A DNA stretch of 6,031 nt from Gammaproteobacteria bacterium. Lineage in GTDB: Bacteria; Pseudomonadota; Gammaproteobacteria; Eutrophobiales; Eutrophobiaceae. Of the stretch, positions 1 to 5,698 are shown piece after piece; the stretch's first letter is position 1, and each line of letters begins with the position of its first letter. The notes under the pieces are model-generated. The model searched no databases and was not told the DNA's origin. It saw only the letters and a program-made list of their open reading frames with translations. The stretch covers positions 1-6,031 of the forward strand of contig SMWN01000030.1 of assembly GCA_004356415.1 (NCBI GenBank), given 5' to 3'. Position numbers and translations under genes: made by a program.

Positions 1-816
1 GGAACTGTAGAGATGGGTCATGGTTCGCCCTATTACTGGGCAGGCAAGGTACCCGAAGCGCAATTCTTTTCCTCAGTCCCATTCGGTATGACAGCAAAAG
101 GCATGAATGCCTGGCTCTATAATGGCGGTGGCCTTGAGCTCTGGAAGGAAGTCTACGCACCTTTCAATCTGGTGCCGATACCGATGGGGAATACGGGGGT
201 ACAAATGGGTGGCTGGTTTAATAAAAAGATTGAATCACTTGATGATGTTAAAGGTTTACGTATGCGGATCCCGGGGCTGGGAGGCAAGGTATTCAAACGT
301 GCCGGTGGTAACCCTGTATTGCTGGCAGGCAGTGAGGTGTATACCGCACTGGAAAGAGGGACGGTCGATGCAACTGAGTGGGTAGGGCCATTTCACGATA
401 TGCGACTCGGTTTGAACCGGGCAGCAAAATATTATTACTTCCCGGGCTGGCATGAACCGGGCACGGAGTTTGAGTTGATGATTAATAGTCACGCCTGGGC
501 GCAATTGCCAGAATATTTGCAATTGATGGTCGAGACGGCGGCGGCGGCGGTGAGCCAATGGATCTATGCGCAGATGGAATTTCACAATCAGGCAGCATTG
601 AAAGAGTTAAGGTCAAAACAGAATATTGAGGTGCTGGAATTTCCAGCGGAAGTATTGGTAGAGTTAAAACGTCTGACCAAAGAAACGCTGGACGAGGAGG
701 CGTCCAAGAATGCTAAATTCAAAAAAATATATGATGCTTATACAACATTCAGTGAGAGTTATAAAGATTGGAGTAAGATGTCAGACGAAGCCTATCAAAA
801 GGCTCTGAGACAGTAG
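1..816 (+). CDS. TRAP transporter solute-binding protein, TakP/DctP type (5' partial)
   Basis: This is the periplasmic receptor of a tripartite ATP-independent transporter, which captures a small carboxylate and hands it to the DctQ/DctM membrane subunits. The reading frame is open from base 1. The ATG at 13 is internal, because typical family members have 330-360 residues and only about 271 are present; the signal peptide and first lobe lie outside the window. Counting from that Met, visible family blocks are GHGSPYYWAGK (2-12), GNTGVQMGGWF (59-69), the ligand-clamping arginine in MRIPG (Arg85), the Glu-Trp pair in TEWVGP (Glu122, Trp123) and YYFPGWHEPG (141-150). In TakP-type receptors the Gln and Glu-Trp region helps bind a cation with an oxo-acid. 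The keto-acid preference is inferred from these motifs. No DctQ or DctM follows, since a terminator and a convergent gene come next, so partners must lie upstream or elsewhere. Residues 179-182 are four alanines encoded within a (CGG)5 tract at 536-550. Confidence 0.93.
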   Translation, partial: GTVEMGHGSPYYWAGKVPEAQFFSSVPFGMTAKGMNAWLYNGGGLELWKEVYAPFNLVPIPMGNTGVQMGGWFNKKIESLDDVKGLRMRIPGLGGKVFKRAGGNPVLLAGSEVYTALERGTVDATEWVGPFHDMRLGLNRAAKYYYFPGWHEPGTEFELMINSHAWAQLPEYLQLMVETAAAAVSQWIYAQMEFHNQAALKELRSKQNIEVLEFPAEVLVELKRLTKETLDEEASKNAKFKKIYDAYTTFSESYKDWSKMSDEAYQKALRQ

Positions 817-848
817 ATCAAAATTTTTTGCTGGTTTTTATGAATTTA

Positions 849-873
849 AAAAGGAGGCAAAAGGCCCCCTTTT
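849..873. terminator. Bidirectional intrinsic terminator between the TRAP receptor and cytochrome c genes
   Basis: A 10-bp inverted repeat (849-858 with 864-873, one A-C mismatch) closes a 5-nt loop AAAAG. The GC-rich inner stem is flanked by A4 on the left and T4 on the right, so it gives a U-tract on either strand. It sits between two convergent stop codons (814-816 and 896-898), as expected for a shared terminator. A further TTT/AAA pairing can extend the stem after one A-A mismatch. Confidence 0.75.
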
Positions 874-895
874 AAAATATAAAACGAACGAAGTT

Positions 896-1396
896 CTATT
901 GACTACTGGTCACCATATAATCAACAGCTGCCTTGACATCATCATCGCTGAGATCTGGATTGCCACCTTTGGCGGGCATCGGTAAACCAGCGTTACCGGT
1001 ATACCCGTTGATTGCGCGCTCATAGAGTGTGTCATTACCTTGTTCAATACGGGGGGCCCAGGCAGCAACATCACCTAATTGTGGGATGCCTGGAATGCCG
1101 GAGCCATGGCATGCAACACAAATGTTGTCATAGGTCGTTTTGCCTGCATTATCTCCCTCAGCTGCCGCCATTTCGGTACTCTCTTCCATGACCGGTGCTT
1201 CAGGTTCATCCCCTTCAATTCTTACTTTGGCAACGGGAGCAGTATTTTCCATGACTTCAGCAGTCGCCTTTTCAGGTGACTCACTTATGCCGCCGAACGA
1301 AATTCCCAGAATCATGAAAATGGCCATTAAGGCGGCCAATCCAATCATGATAAATGTAAAATTCTTAAAAAATGCTCTATCTTGTTCTTGACTCAT
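896..1396 (-). CDS. Membrane-anchored cytochrome c5-like monoheme protein
   Basis: A 166-residue class I c-type cytochrome, probably carrying electrons on the periplasmic face of the inner membrane. Residues 14-35 form a hydrophobic segment with no obvious signal-peptidase site, so it probably stays as an N-terminal anchor. Residues 36-85 form a low-complexity Ala/Glu/Pro linker with about thirteen acidic residues against three basic ones. The heme domain follows: CVACH (Cys93, Cys96, His97), then GIPGIPQLGD, W113-x-x-R116 and the distal heme ligand Met140 in GLPMPAKGG. This order matches cytochrome c5. Canonical c5 usually has two extra cysteines after the MPAKGG block; here those places hold Asn146 and Leu149, so that disulfide is absent. 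The start is supported by GGAG at 1405-1408, eight bases upstream. The gene stands alone and converges on the TRAP receptor. Its redox partner cannot be read from the context. Confidence 0.9.
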   Translation of the reverse strand: MSQEQDRAFFKNFTFIMIGLAALMAIFMILGISFGGISESPEKATAEVMENTAPVAKVRIEGDEPEAPVMEESTEMAAAEGDNAGKTTYDNICVACHGSGIPGIPQLGDVAAWAPRIEQGNDTLYERAINGYTGNAGLPMPAKGGNPDLSDDDVKAAVDYMVTSSQ

Positions 1397-1404
1397 TTTT
1401 TATT

Positions 1405-1408
1405 CTCC
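1405..1408 (-). promoter_or_regulatory. Ribosome binding site of the cytochrome c5-like gene
   Basis: GGAG on the minus strand lies 8 nt before the ATG at 1394-1396. It supports this start for the membrane-anchored form. Confidence 0.65.
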
Positions 1409-1446
1409 AGTAACCAACAGCTCAAAGGAAAAATTGTTTTTAATGA

Positions 1447-1452
1447 ATTATA
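1447..1452 (-). promoter_or_regulatory. Candidate -10 box for the cytochrome c5-like gene
   Basis: A perfect TATAAT on the minus strand about 50 bp upstream of the start codon. No good -35 hexamer sits 16-18 bp further upstream, and the surroundings are very AT-rich, so this is only a candidate. Confidence 0.3.
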
Positions 1453-1513
1453 TTCCAATATATTTGTAATTCTTATTGCGGGTAGTATACCTACACTTAT
1501 TGCCTGAGAAAAC

Positions 1514-1684
1514 TTCATCTGGACGCCGGATGAATGAAAAGGTACTCTTTTCGCATCTTGGGAGAAACAAGCGCCCATAGCTTTGCTATACCTTTTGGGT
1601 GCAGTTGGACGATGTGCAGGATGCACAAGTGTCGCGGAAGGCATGGAGCCGGGAGCGACTAGAGTGAGCAGTGCGAAGAACTGC
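1514..1684. repeat. Array of six consecutive hairpins (putative dispersed intergenic repeat or structured RNA)
   Basis: This fills most of the gene-free stretch 1397-1731. Reading left to right: 1514-1522/1526-1534 (9 bp, one G-U, loop ACG); 1536-1541/1547-1552 (GAAAAG/CTTTTC); 1571-1576/1597-1602 (GCGCCC/GGGTGC) enclosing 1577-1581/1585-1589 (ATAGC/GCTAT); 1613-1618/1622-1627 (TGTGCA/TGCACA, loop GGA); 1631-1635/1655-1659 (GTCGC/GCGAC) enclosing 1640-1642/1648-1650 (GGC/GCC); and 1668-1672/1680-1684 (GCAGT/ACTGC). Composition changes sharply: 47 of 80 bases are G or C in 1601-1680, against 13 of 60 in 1431-1490. It has no transposase and no clean terminal repeats. It may be a non-autonomous repeat dispersed in the genome or a structured RNA. 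The fold and composition are seen; the identity is inferred. Confidence 0.5.
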
Positions 1685-1731
1685 AAGAAAGGTCTGTTTT
1701 ATAAATGGAAAATAAAGATCTAAAAAGTTAT

Positions 1732-1808
1732 GCGCCCGTAGCTCAGTTGGATAGAGTGTTGGTTTCCGAAACCAAAGGTCACAGGTTCGAATCCTGTCGG
1801 GCGCGCCA
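1732..1808 (+). tRNA. tRNA-Arg(CCG)
   Basis: A complete cloverleaf of 77 nt including the encoded CCA (1806-1808). The acceptor stem GCGCCCG (1732-1738) pairs with CGGGCGC (1798-1804), with discriminator G1805. The D-arm holds GCTCAGTTGGATAGAG. The anticodon stem TTGGT (1759-1763) pairs with ACCAA (1771-1775) around the loop TTCCGAA, so the anticodon is CCG (1766-1768), reading the arginine codon CGG. The T-arm ACAGG-TTCGAAT-CCTGT occupies 1781-1797. The gene is not in a tRNA cluster. No second copy of its 3' end is visible in this window, so there is no sign that it was used as an integration site here. Confidence 0.97.
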
Positions 1809-1812
1809 ATTT

Positions 1813-1840
1813 AAAAAGCCACCTTAAATGGTGGTTTTTT
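1813..1840 (+). terminator. Intrinsic terminator after tRNA-Arg
   Basis: An 11-bp stem (1813-1823 with 1830-1840, one G-T pair) with the CCACC/GGTGG core, loop TTAAAT, and a run of six T. It starts 5 nt after the CCA end, so the tRNA is probably a single transcription unit separate from the downstream UPF0178 gene. Confidence 0.85.
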
Positions 1841-1885
1841 AATTTGCTGGTTTTGGCATTTATTAAGAGATAGTGACAAGAGAAT

Positions 1886-2341
1886 ATGAAAATATTGGTA
1901 GATGCAGATGCATGTCCTGTCGTAATCAAAGATATTTTATTTAGAGCGGCAGAGCGTACCAAGATACAATTGACGCTAGTCGCTAATCAGGTATTGAGCG
2001 TACCATCATCACGCCACATTAAATTTATTAAAGTAGCCACTGGTTTTGATGTAGCTGATAATGAAATTGTTAGAAAGCTTAGTGCTGGTGATCTTGTTAT
2101 TACAAGTGATATCCCTTTAGCAGCAAAGGCGATAGAAAAAGGAGGGTGTGTTCTTAGTCCTCGTGGTGAGCTCTATTCAAAAGATAATATTAGAGCACGC
2201 CTGAGCACGAGGGATTTTATGGAGTCGTTACGTTCTAGCGGAGTAGATACTGGCGGACTGCCAGTGCTAAACCAAAGTGATAGACAAGCTTTTGCAAATC
2301 ATCTGGACAAATTATTATCTAAATATACGAGGAATGAATGA
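1886..2341 (+). CDS. yaiI: UPF0178 (DUF188) family protein, YaiI/YqxD-like
   Basis: A 151-residue protein of the widespread UPF0178 family, related to E. coli YaiI and B. subtilis YqxD. The family is considered PIN-like, which hints at metal-dependent nuclease activity, but no firm cellular role is known. Visible signatures are the N-terminal VDADACPV block (residues 5-12, Asp6 and Asp8), Asp58 in VADNEIV, GDLVITSDIPLA (68-79, Asp69 and Asp75), SPRGELY (91-97) followed by NIRARL, and NHLDKLL near the C-terminus (138-144). The clustered acidic residues are the likely metal site. Length is typical and the family's N-terminal motif begins right after the chosen ATG, which fixes the start. The ribosome site is poor (AAGAGA a few bases upstream). 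It lies between the tRNA terminator and the nucleotidyltransferase, 103 bp from the latter, and may be separately transcribed. Confidence 0.93.
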   Translation: MKILVDADACPVVIKDILFRAAERTKIQLTLVANQVLSVPSSRHIKFIKVATGFDVADNEIVRKLSAGDLVITSDIPLAAKAIEKGGCVLSPRGELYSKDNIRARLSTRDFMESLRSSGVDTGGLPVLNQSDRQAFANHLDKLLSKYTRNE

Positions 2342-2444
2342 TAAGGTGTTAACAACAACGAATAATTTTTACATTCTTATATCTGCTCCTTGGGCTATCT
2401 GGAACACCATTAATCAATAATTAAAACACCTCCTGATATAAGAC

Positions 2445-3452
2445 ATGGCCGATCCCCAAAAACACCCAACACTTACTTATGCACACGACTGGTCCAAAGA
2501 TATGTTGGAGCAAATGCAGAAGCATCTTTTACCGCTCGCAGAGACTGCTCCTGATGTGTCAATTGCAGCAGTCTCTGGGTCGTTGGGGCGTCTTGAGGGG
2601 ATGGCGCATTCTGATTGCGATCTTATTGTATTGGTTATTGATGAAGCAATTCATGAGTCTTCTCGTTGTCAGAAAGCGATGCAGGCAGTATGGGATGCGC
2701 TGGAGCCACTTGGATTACCTCTACCAAAATCAAGCGGTATCTATGTAACGCCAACCAGCCATGGTCAGATTTGTGATCATAGTACCTTGGGGTTGATTGC
2801 AGATGACAAAAATATTTTCGGTAAGCGGATGCAAGTGTTACTTGACGCCAAACCTATCTATGGAGAGGATAATTTTCAAAGCTTGGTGCAAGGCTTGCTG
2901 GAACGTTATGCTGCTGGCTTTCTGATTCACGATCAGAAAAAGGAATGGGTTTATCTGCTCAATGATTTAATCCGCTATTTCAGATCTTACTGTGCATGGC
3001 ATCAGTTTGATTTATCAAATGACCCGATTGATAGTTGGCATATGCGTAATACCAAGTTACGCAACAGTCGGATTCCCATGTTTGCTGCATTGATATTTTT
3101 GCTGGGAGAATGCAGTAAGGAGAAGAAAAATAAAATCGGTTGGTTGGGGGGACACCTTTTATTAACACCGATGCAAAGAATAGAAAAAGTTTATCAGTTA
3201 AATAATGATGATGGCTTCAATATTTTTCTAGATGCTTATGAAGTATTTATGACACAAATGAATTCACCTGAAGTCAGAAAGGTGCTTGTCGAGGCTAACC
3301 CGAAGACATTGGATGACTTAAGGGCAATGAATTTGCCCGTGTACGATGAGCTTCACGCCAATTCGGATATTCTCATCAGAGAGTTGACTCGTTTTGTACT
3401 GGATCGACGAGGAGATTGGAGTGAAGAATTTTACGAATATTTATTATTCTAA
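2445..3452 (+). CDS. Predicted nucleotidyltransferase (Pol-beta superfamily) with an unassigned helical C-terminal domain
   Basis: A 335-residue cytoplasmic protein. Residues 39-66 carry the nucleotidyltransferase signature: VSGSLGRLEG with Gly45-Ser46 and Arg49, followed by SDCDLIVLVID with Asp57 and Asp59, which should bind the metal-nucleotide. A third acidic residue is not clear; Asp111 is one possibility. From about residue 145 the protein looks mainly helical. It contains LLNDLIRYFR (171-180) and a basic block with Trp198, Arg201, Asn202, Lys204, Arg206, Ser208 and Arg209, which could bind a nucleic acid or other anionic substrate. There is no signal peptide or membrane segment. It resembles DUF294/GlnD-type nucleotidyltransferase domains, but CBS or cNMP-binding domains are absent and no adjacent small antitoxin-like gene is seen. 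The substrate is unknown. The start lacks a recognisable Shine-Dalgarno sequence. Its stop is 5 bp from that of convergent msrA. Confidence 0.75.
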   Translation: MADPQKHPTLTYAHDWSKDMLEQMQKHLLPLAETAPDVSIAAVSGSLGRLEGMAHSDCDLIVLVIDEAIHESSRCQKAMQAVWDALEPLGLPLPKSSGIYVTPTSHGQICDHSTLGLIADDKNIFGKRMQVLLDAKPIYGEDNFQSLVQGLLERYAAGFLIHDQKKEWVYLLNDLIRYFRSYCAWHQFDLSNDPIDSWHMRNTKLRNSRIPMFAALIFLLGECSKEKKNKIGWLGGHLLLTPMQRIEKVYQLNNDDGFNIFLDAYEVFMTQMNSPEVRKVLVEANPKTLDDLRAMNLPVYDELHANSDILIRELTRFVLDRRGDWSEEFYEYLLF

Positions 3453-3457
3453 ATAAT

Positions 3458-4084
3458 CTAGGATTTTTCTTTGCCCCATAGTTGTTCGAGTCGCTTATCT
3501 CTTCCACAACCGTACCTGTAATATCTATATCGAATCGGGTTCTTCTTGTAATAATCCTGATGGTAATCTTCTGCAGCATAGAATGTTGAGGCCTGAGTAA
3601 CTTGTGTCACGATCGGTGCTTTGAAAGGTTTGCTTTTGTTAAGCGTAGCTTTTGATGCGTCTGCCAGACGTTTTTGCTCTTCGTTGTGGTAAAATATTTC
3701 AGATCGATATTGGTTTCCTCGATCACAAAATTGTTTGTCTGGTGTGGTTGGATCTATATTATGCCAGAAAACATTGAGCAATTTTTCGTAACTTACTTTC
3801 CTGGGGTCATAGATAATTTGAACGGCCTCTGTGTGGCCGGTTTTGCCTGAGGATGTTTGTTTATAGGTCGGATTCTTTGTGTGACCACCTGTGTAGCCAG
3901 AGGTGGTGGAGATCACCCCTTCTAGTTTGTCGAATGGAGCTTCCATACACCAAAAGCAACCCCCGGCAAATGTTGCTTTTGCTGTATTTTGATTGTCAGC
4001 GATAACGGGCTCATCATCTGCGGCTGATATGGATAGCCCCGATGCAAGCAGACATAAGATAAAAACGGGCGAGGTATATTTCAT
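3458..4084 (-). CDS. msrA: Exported peptide methionine sulfoxide reductase MsrA
   Basis: A 208-residue enzyme that reduces the S-epimer of methionine sulfoxide in oxidised proteins. Residues 1-21 form a signal peptide (basic start, hydrophobic FILCLLASGLSIS, likely cut after SISA), so it should act in the periplasm, unlike the usual cytosolic MsrA. The catalytic core begins with GGCFWCMEAPF, nucleophile Cys43. Next come GYTGGHTKNPTY (63-74), GHTEAVQIIYDP (83-94), FWHNIDPTTPDKQFCDRGNQYRS (106-128, Cys120) and EDYHQDYY (172-179). Near the end is YGCGRDKRL with Cys193, a plausible resolving cysteine. No MsrB domain is fused and no msrB is adjacent. An exported MsrA needs electrons delivered across the membrane; no CcdA/DsbD-like donor is present here. 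The start has no strong ribosome site. It is divergent from the esterase gene and its stop is 5 bp from that of the nucleotidyltransferase. Confidence 0.95.
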   Translation of the reverse strand: MKYTSPVFILCLLASGLSISAADDEPVIADNQNTAKATFAGGCFWCMEAPFDKLEGVISTTSGYTGGHTKNPTYKQTSSGKTGHTEAVQIIYDPRKVSYEKLLNVFWHNIDPTTPDKQFCDRGNQYRSEIFYHNEEQKRLADASKATLNKSKPFKAPIVTQVTQASTFYAAEDYHQDYYKKNPIRYRYYRYGCGRDKRLEQLWGKEKS

Positions 4085-4104
4085 TAATTTAACAGTATCT
4101 TTTC

Positions 4105-4160
4105 TATTGAATTTTCATAGTTGTTTTTTTTAAGACAGGTAGAATATGAAGAGTTCAATA
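4105..4160. promoter_or_regulatory. Imperfect inverted repeat in the msrA/esterase divergent promoter region
   Basis: TATTGAA (4105-4111) pairs with TTCAATA (4154-4160). After a short mismatched stretch, TCATA (4115-4119) pairs with TATGA (4145-4149). The arms sit within the 107-bp gap between two divergent starts. A TAGAAT at 4140-4145, one base from the -10 consensus, overlaps the right arm and could serve the esterase. An operator role is inferred only from position and symmetry. Confidence 0.25.
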
Positions 4161-4191
4161 TGCCTCGCTAATCACAGAGAATAGTATTTTT

Positions 4192-4851
4192 ATGAGTTAT
4201 TTACCTTGCGTTGAAGTAGAATCCAAAATACCTGCTGATGCTGCCGTGATCTGGTTACATGGATTGGGTGCAGATGGTCATGATTTTGAAGCGATTGTGC
4301 CGGAGCTATTTTTGCCTGACAGTGCTGCCATTCGTTTTATTTTCCCACATGCGCCATCCATGCCTGTCACCATAAACAATGGCATGGTGATGCCTGCATG
4401 GTATGACATCCTGGATATGAGTATTGAGAAAAAACTTGATGAAGATCAATTGTTGTCTTCTTCAAAAGAGATAGATGCGTTGATCGACAGGGAGATAGAG
4501 AGAGGCATTGATAGTTCACGCATTGTGATTGCTGGTTTCTCTCAGGGCGGTGCTGTAGGCTATCAGACGGCTCTAACTTACCCTGAACCGCTAGCCGGTT
4601 TGCTCGCAATGTCGACATATTTTGCGACCTGTGAATCAATTGTTCCTAGCCAGGAAAATAAGACATTACCCATCCAGATTTATCATGGAACGATGGATCC
4701 TGTTGTACCGGAACCCTTGGGTAAACATGCATACGAGTTATTAACAGAAAAAGGTTACAGTACAAAATATCAGACATATCCCATGCAACACGCAGTGTGC
4801 ACTGAAGAGATCATGGATATTTCCAGATGGTTTCAGAAGATACTTTTGTAA
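4192..4851 (+). CDS. Alpha/beta-hydrolase, carboxylesterase II / acyl-protein thioesterase-like family
   Basis: A 219-residue cytoplasmic serine hydrolase matching the bacterial carboxylesterase II family in length and motif order. Family members hydrolyse short- to medium-chain carboxylic or thio-esters; the natural substrate is seldom known. The oxyanion-hole motif is WLHGLGADGHD (21-31), followed by FPHAP (51-55) and MPAWYDI (67-73). The nucleophile is Ser117 in GFSQGG. The acid is Asp169 in HGTMDPVVP, and the base is His200 in YPMQHAVC. This complete triad closely parallels the Ser/Asp/His spacing of the Pseudomonas fluorescens enzyme. There is no signal peptide. Upstream only a weak AGAGA purine run is seen, about 11 nt from the ATG. 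The gene is monocistronic, divergent from msrA, and ends at a strong hairpin facing dsbA. Confidence 0.93.
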   Translation: MSYLPCVEVESKIPADAAVIWLHGLGADGHDFEAIVPELFLPDSAAIRFIFPHAPSMPVTINNGMVMPAWYDILDMSIEKKLDEDQLLSSSKEIDALIDREIERGIDSSRIVIAGFSQGGAVGYQTALTYPEPLAGLLAMSTYFATCESIVPSQENKTLPIQIYHGTMDPVVPEPLGKHAYELLTEKGYSTKYQTYPMQHAVCTEEIMDISRWFQKILL

Positions 4852-4867
4852 TACTTTCTTTTAAAGA

Positions 4868-4893
4868 AAAAAGCCCTCTTCCGAGGACTTTTT
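4868..4893. terminator. Bidirectional intrinsic terminator between the esterase and dsbA
   Basis: An 11-bp stem (4868-4878 with 4883-4893, one C-A mismatch) closes the loop TTCC. A5 on the left and T5 on the right allow termination on both strands. It lies between convergent stops, 17 bp after the esterase stop and 34 bp past that of dsbA. Confidence 0.8.
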
Positions 4894-4926
4894 ATTTATA
4901 AACAGAACTGATTATTGTAAAATAAA

Positions 4927-5559
4927 CTATTCGTTCATTTTTGCGTGTTCTTTTGCTGCTAATGTATTCACCACGTCTATTATTTCGTTATAGCCTCCTG
5001 CCATGGATGCACTTGTTAAATACTTGCCGTTGATGATGACTGCCGGGACGCCTGTTATTGCATAACGCTGTCCCATAGTAAATGCGTATCTAACACTATC
5101 TTCAACTTCTTTTGATTGAAAAGCTTGATCGAAATCGTCACCGTTAACACCATGTTCCACGAAAAATTTCCTCAGACTTTTTTTATCCATGATTTCTCTT
5201 TTTTCTTTGTGTATCGCATCAAACAAGGGCAGATGAATTTTATCCAGTACGCCGAGTTTTTCTGCCGCATAAAAAGCTCTAGCGTGAGTCAACCAGTTTT
5301 TACCCAGGACACCTGGCATACGGACAAACTCAATATATTCGGCCTTCTCTTCAAGCCATTTTTCGATGACCGGTTCAAAATAGTAGCAATGAGGGCATCC
5401 GTACCAAAAGACTTCCAGGATTTCTACTTTATCGCCAGTATTCGTGGGTTGTGGCGAGGGGAGTTTCTTATAGCGTTCATCAGCAAAACTGCTGGGTAAC
5501 AGGAAAAATGAGGACAGGAAAATACCAAGTACAAGCAAGTAGAGTGATTTTTTATTCAT
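4927..5559 (-). CDS. dsbA: Thiol:disulfide interchange protein DsbA
   Basis: A 210-residue periplasmic oxidase that introduces disulfide bonds into exported proteins and is normally reoxidised by DsbB. Residues 1-26 form a typical signal peptide (MNKK, then a long Leu/Phe-rich core, cut after SSFA). The thioredoxin fold begins with VEILEVFWYGCPHCYYFEP, giving the classical DsbA active site Cys55-Pro-His-Cys58. A helical insert follows, and the conserved cis-proline is Pro172 in TGVPAVIING. Both features favour DsbA over DsbC, DsbG or thioredoxin. Length is normal and there are no other cysteines. The start is fixed by AAGGA nine bases upstream and by the signal peptide. It lies downstream of cytochrome c4 on the same strand, a linkage common in gammaproteobacteria; no dsbB is in the window. 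Confidence 0.96.
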   Translation of the reverse strand: MNKKSLYLLVLGIFLSSFFLLPSSFADERYKKLPSPQPTNTGDKVEILEVFWYGCPHCYYFEPVIEKWLEEKAEYIEFVRMPGVLGKNWLTHARAFYAAEKLGVLDKIHLPLFDAIHKEKREIMDKKSLRKFFVEHGVNGDDFDQAFQSKEVEDSVRYAFTMGQRYAITGVPAVIINGKYLTSASMAGGYNEIIDVVNTLAAKEHAKMNE

Positions 5560-5568
5560 GAGTCATAA

Positions 5569-5573
5569 TCCTT
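5569..5573 (-). promoter_or_regulatory. dsbA: Ribosome binding site of dsbA
   Basis: AAGGA on the minus strand, 9 nt upstream of the ATG at 5557-5559. This is the clearest Shine-Dalgarno sequence in the window together with that of the cytochrome c5-like gene, and it decides the dsbA start. Confidence 0.7.
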
Positions 5574-5597
5574 AAGAATAATTTCTCGAAAATATTT

Positions 5598-5615
5598 GGT
5601 TAACTACAATTAACC
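5598..5615. promoter_or_regulatory. Inverted repeat GGTTAA-N6-TTAACC upstream of dsbA (possible operator)
   Basis: A perfect 6-bp inverted repeat with a 6-bp spacer, about 40 bp before the dsbA start codon and just downstream of the candidate promoter. The symmetry and position would suit a dimeric regulator, but the bound protein is unknown and AT-rich chance symmetry is possible. Confidence 0.3.
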
Positions 5616-5622
5616 GTAAGAG

Positions 5623-5652
5623 AGTATCGCTTGTTATTGTAATAATTTGTAA
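5623..5652 (-). promoter_or_regulatory. Candidate sigma70-type promoter of dsbA
   Basis: On the minus strand TTACAA (5652-5647) and GATACT (5628-5623) are separated by 18 bp. Each matches the -35 or -10 consensus at four of six positions. It would start transcription near the inverted repeat at 5598-5615. Moderate matches in AT-rich DNA make this tentative. Confidence 0.3.
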
Positions 5653-5676
5653 TGATTTATCCATTGGATGCGTAAA

Positions 5677-5698
5677 CTTGTATTTTGTTTCATACAAG
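5677..5698. repeat. Hairpin in the cytochrome c4-dsbA spacer
   Basis: CTTGTAT (5677-5683) and ATACAAG (5692-5698) form a perfect 7-bp stem with an 8-nt loop. On the minus strand only three T follow, so it is at best a weak terminator for the cytochrome c4 message; an operator or RNA-processing structure is equally possible. The rest of the 270-bp spacer shows no gene. Confidence 0.35.

Noticed and set aside
536..550. A (CGG)5 microsatellite inside the TRAP receptor gene, a possible phase-variation tract.
   Set aside because: The unit is three bases, so gain or loss only changes the number of alanines in a helix and cannot switch the frame. Relatives often have Ala-rich sequence at this place.
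1393..1686. A 97-codon open frame on the minus strand through the hairpin array, ending at the cytochrome c5-like start.
   Set aside because: It begins with TTG without a ribosome site, overlaps the hairpin array and the cytochrome leader including the AT-rich promoter region, and its product has no domain I recognise. The frame is better explained as a by-product of the structured repeat.
1732..1808. tRNA-Arg as an integration site for a genomic island covering the downstream genes.
   Set aside because: No second copy of the tRNA 3' end and no integrase are visible. The next gene is a common chromosomal UPF0178 gene.
3435..3449. GAATA/TATTC symmetry at the end of the nucleotidyltransferase gene as a shared terminator with msrA.
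   Set aside because: The stem is five A/T-rich pairs inside the coding sequence with no following T-run. No credible intrinsic terminator exists in the 5-bp gap.
4367..4639. Minus-strand open frame within the esterase gene.
   Set aside because: It is a shadow of a strongly supported serine hydrolase with a full catalytic triad. Its own translation shows no recognisable domain.
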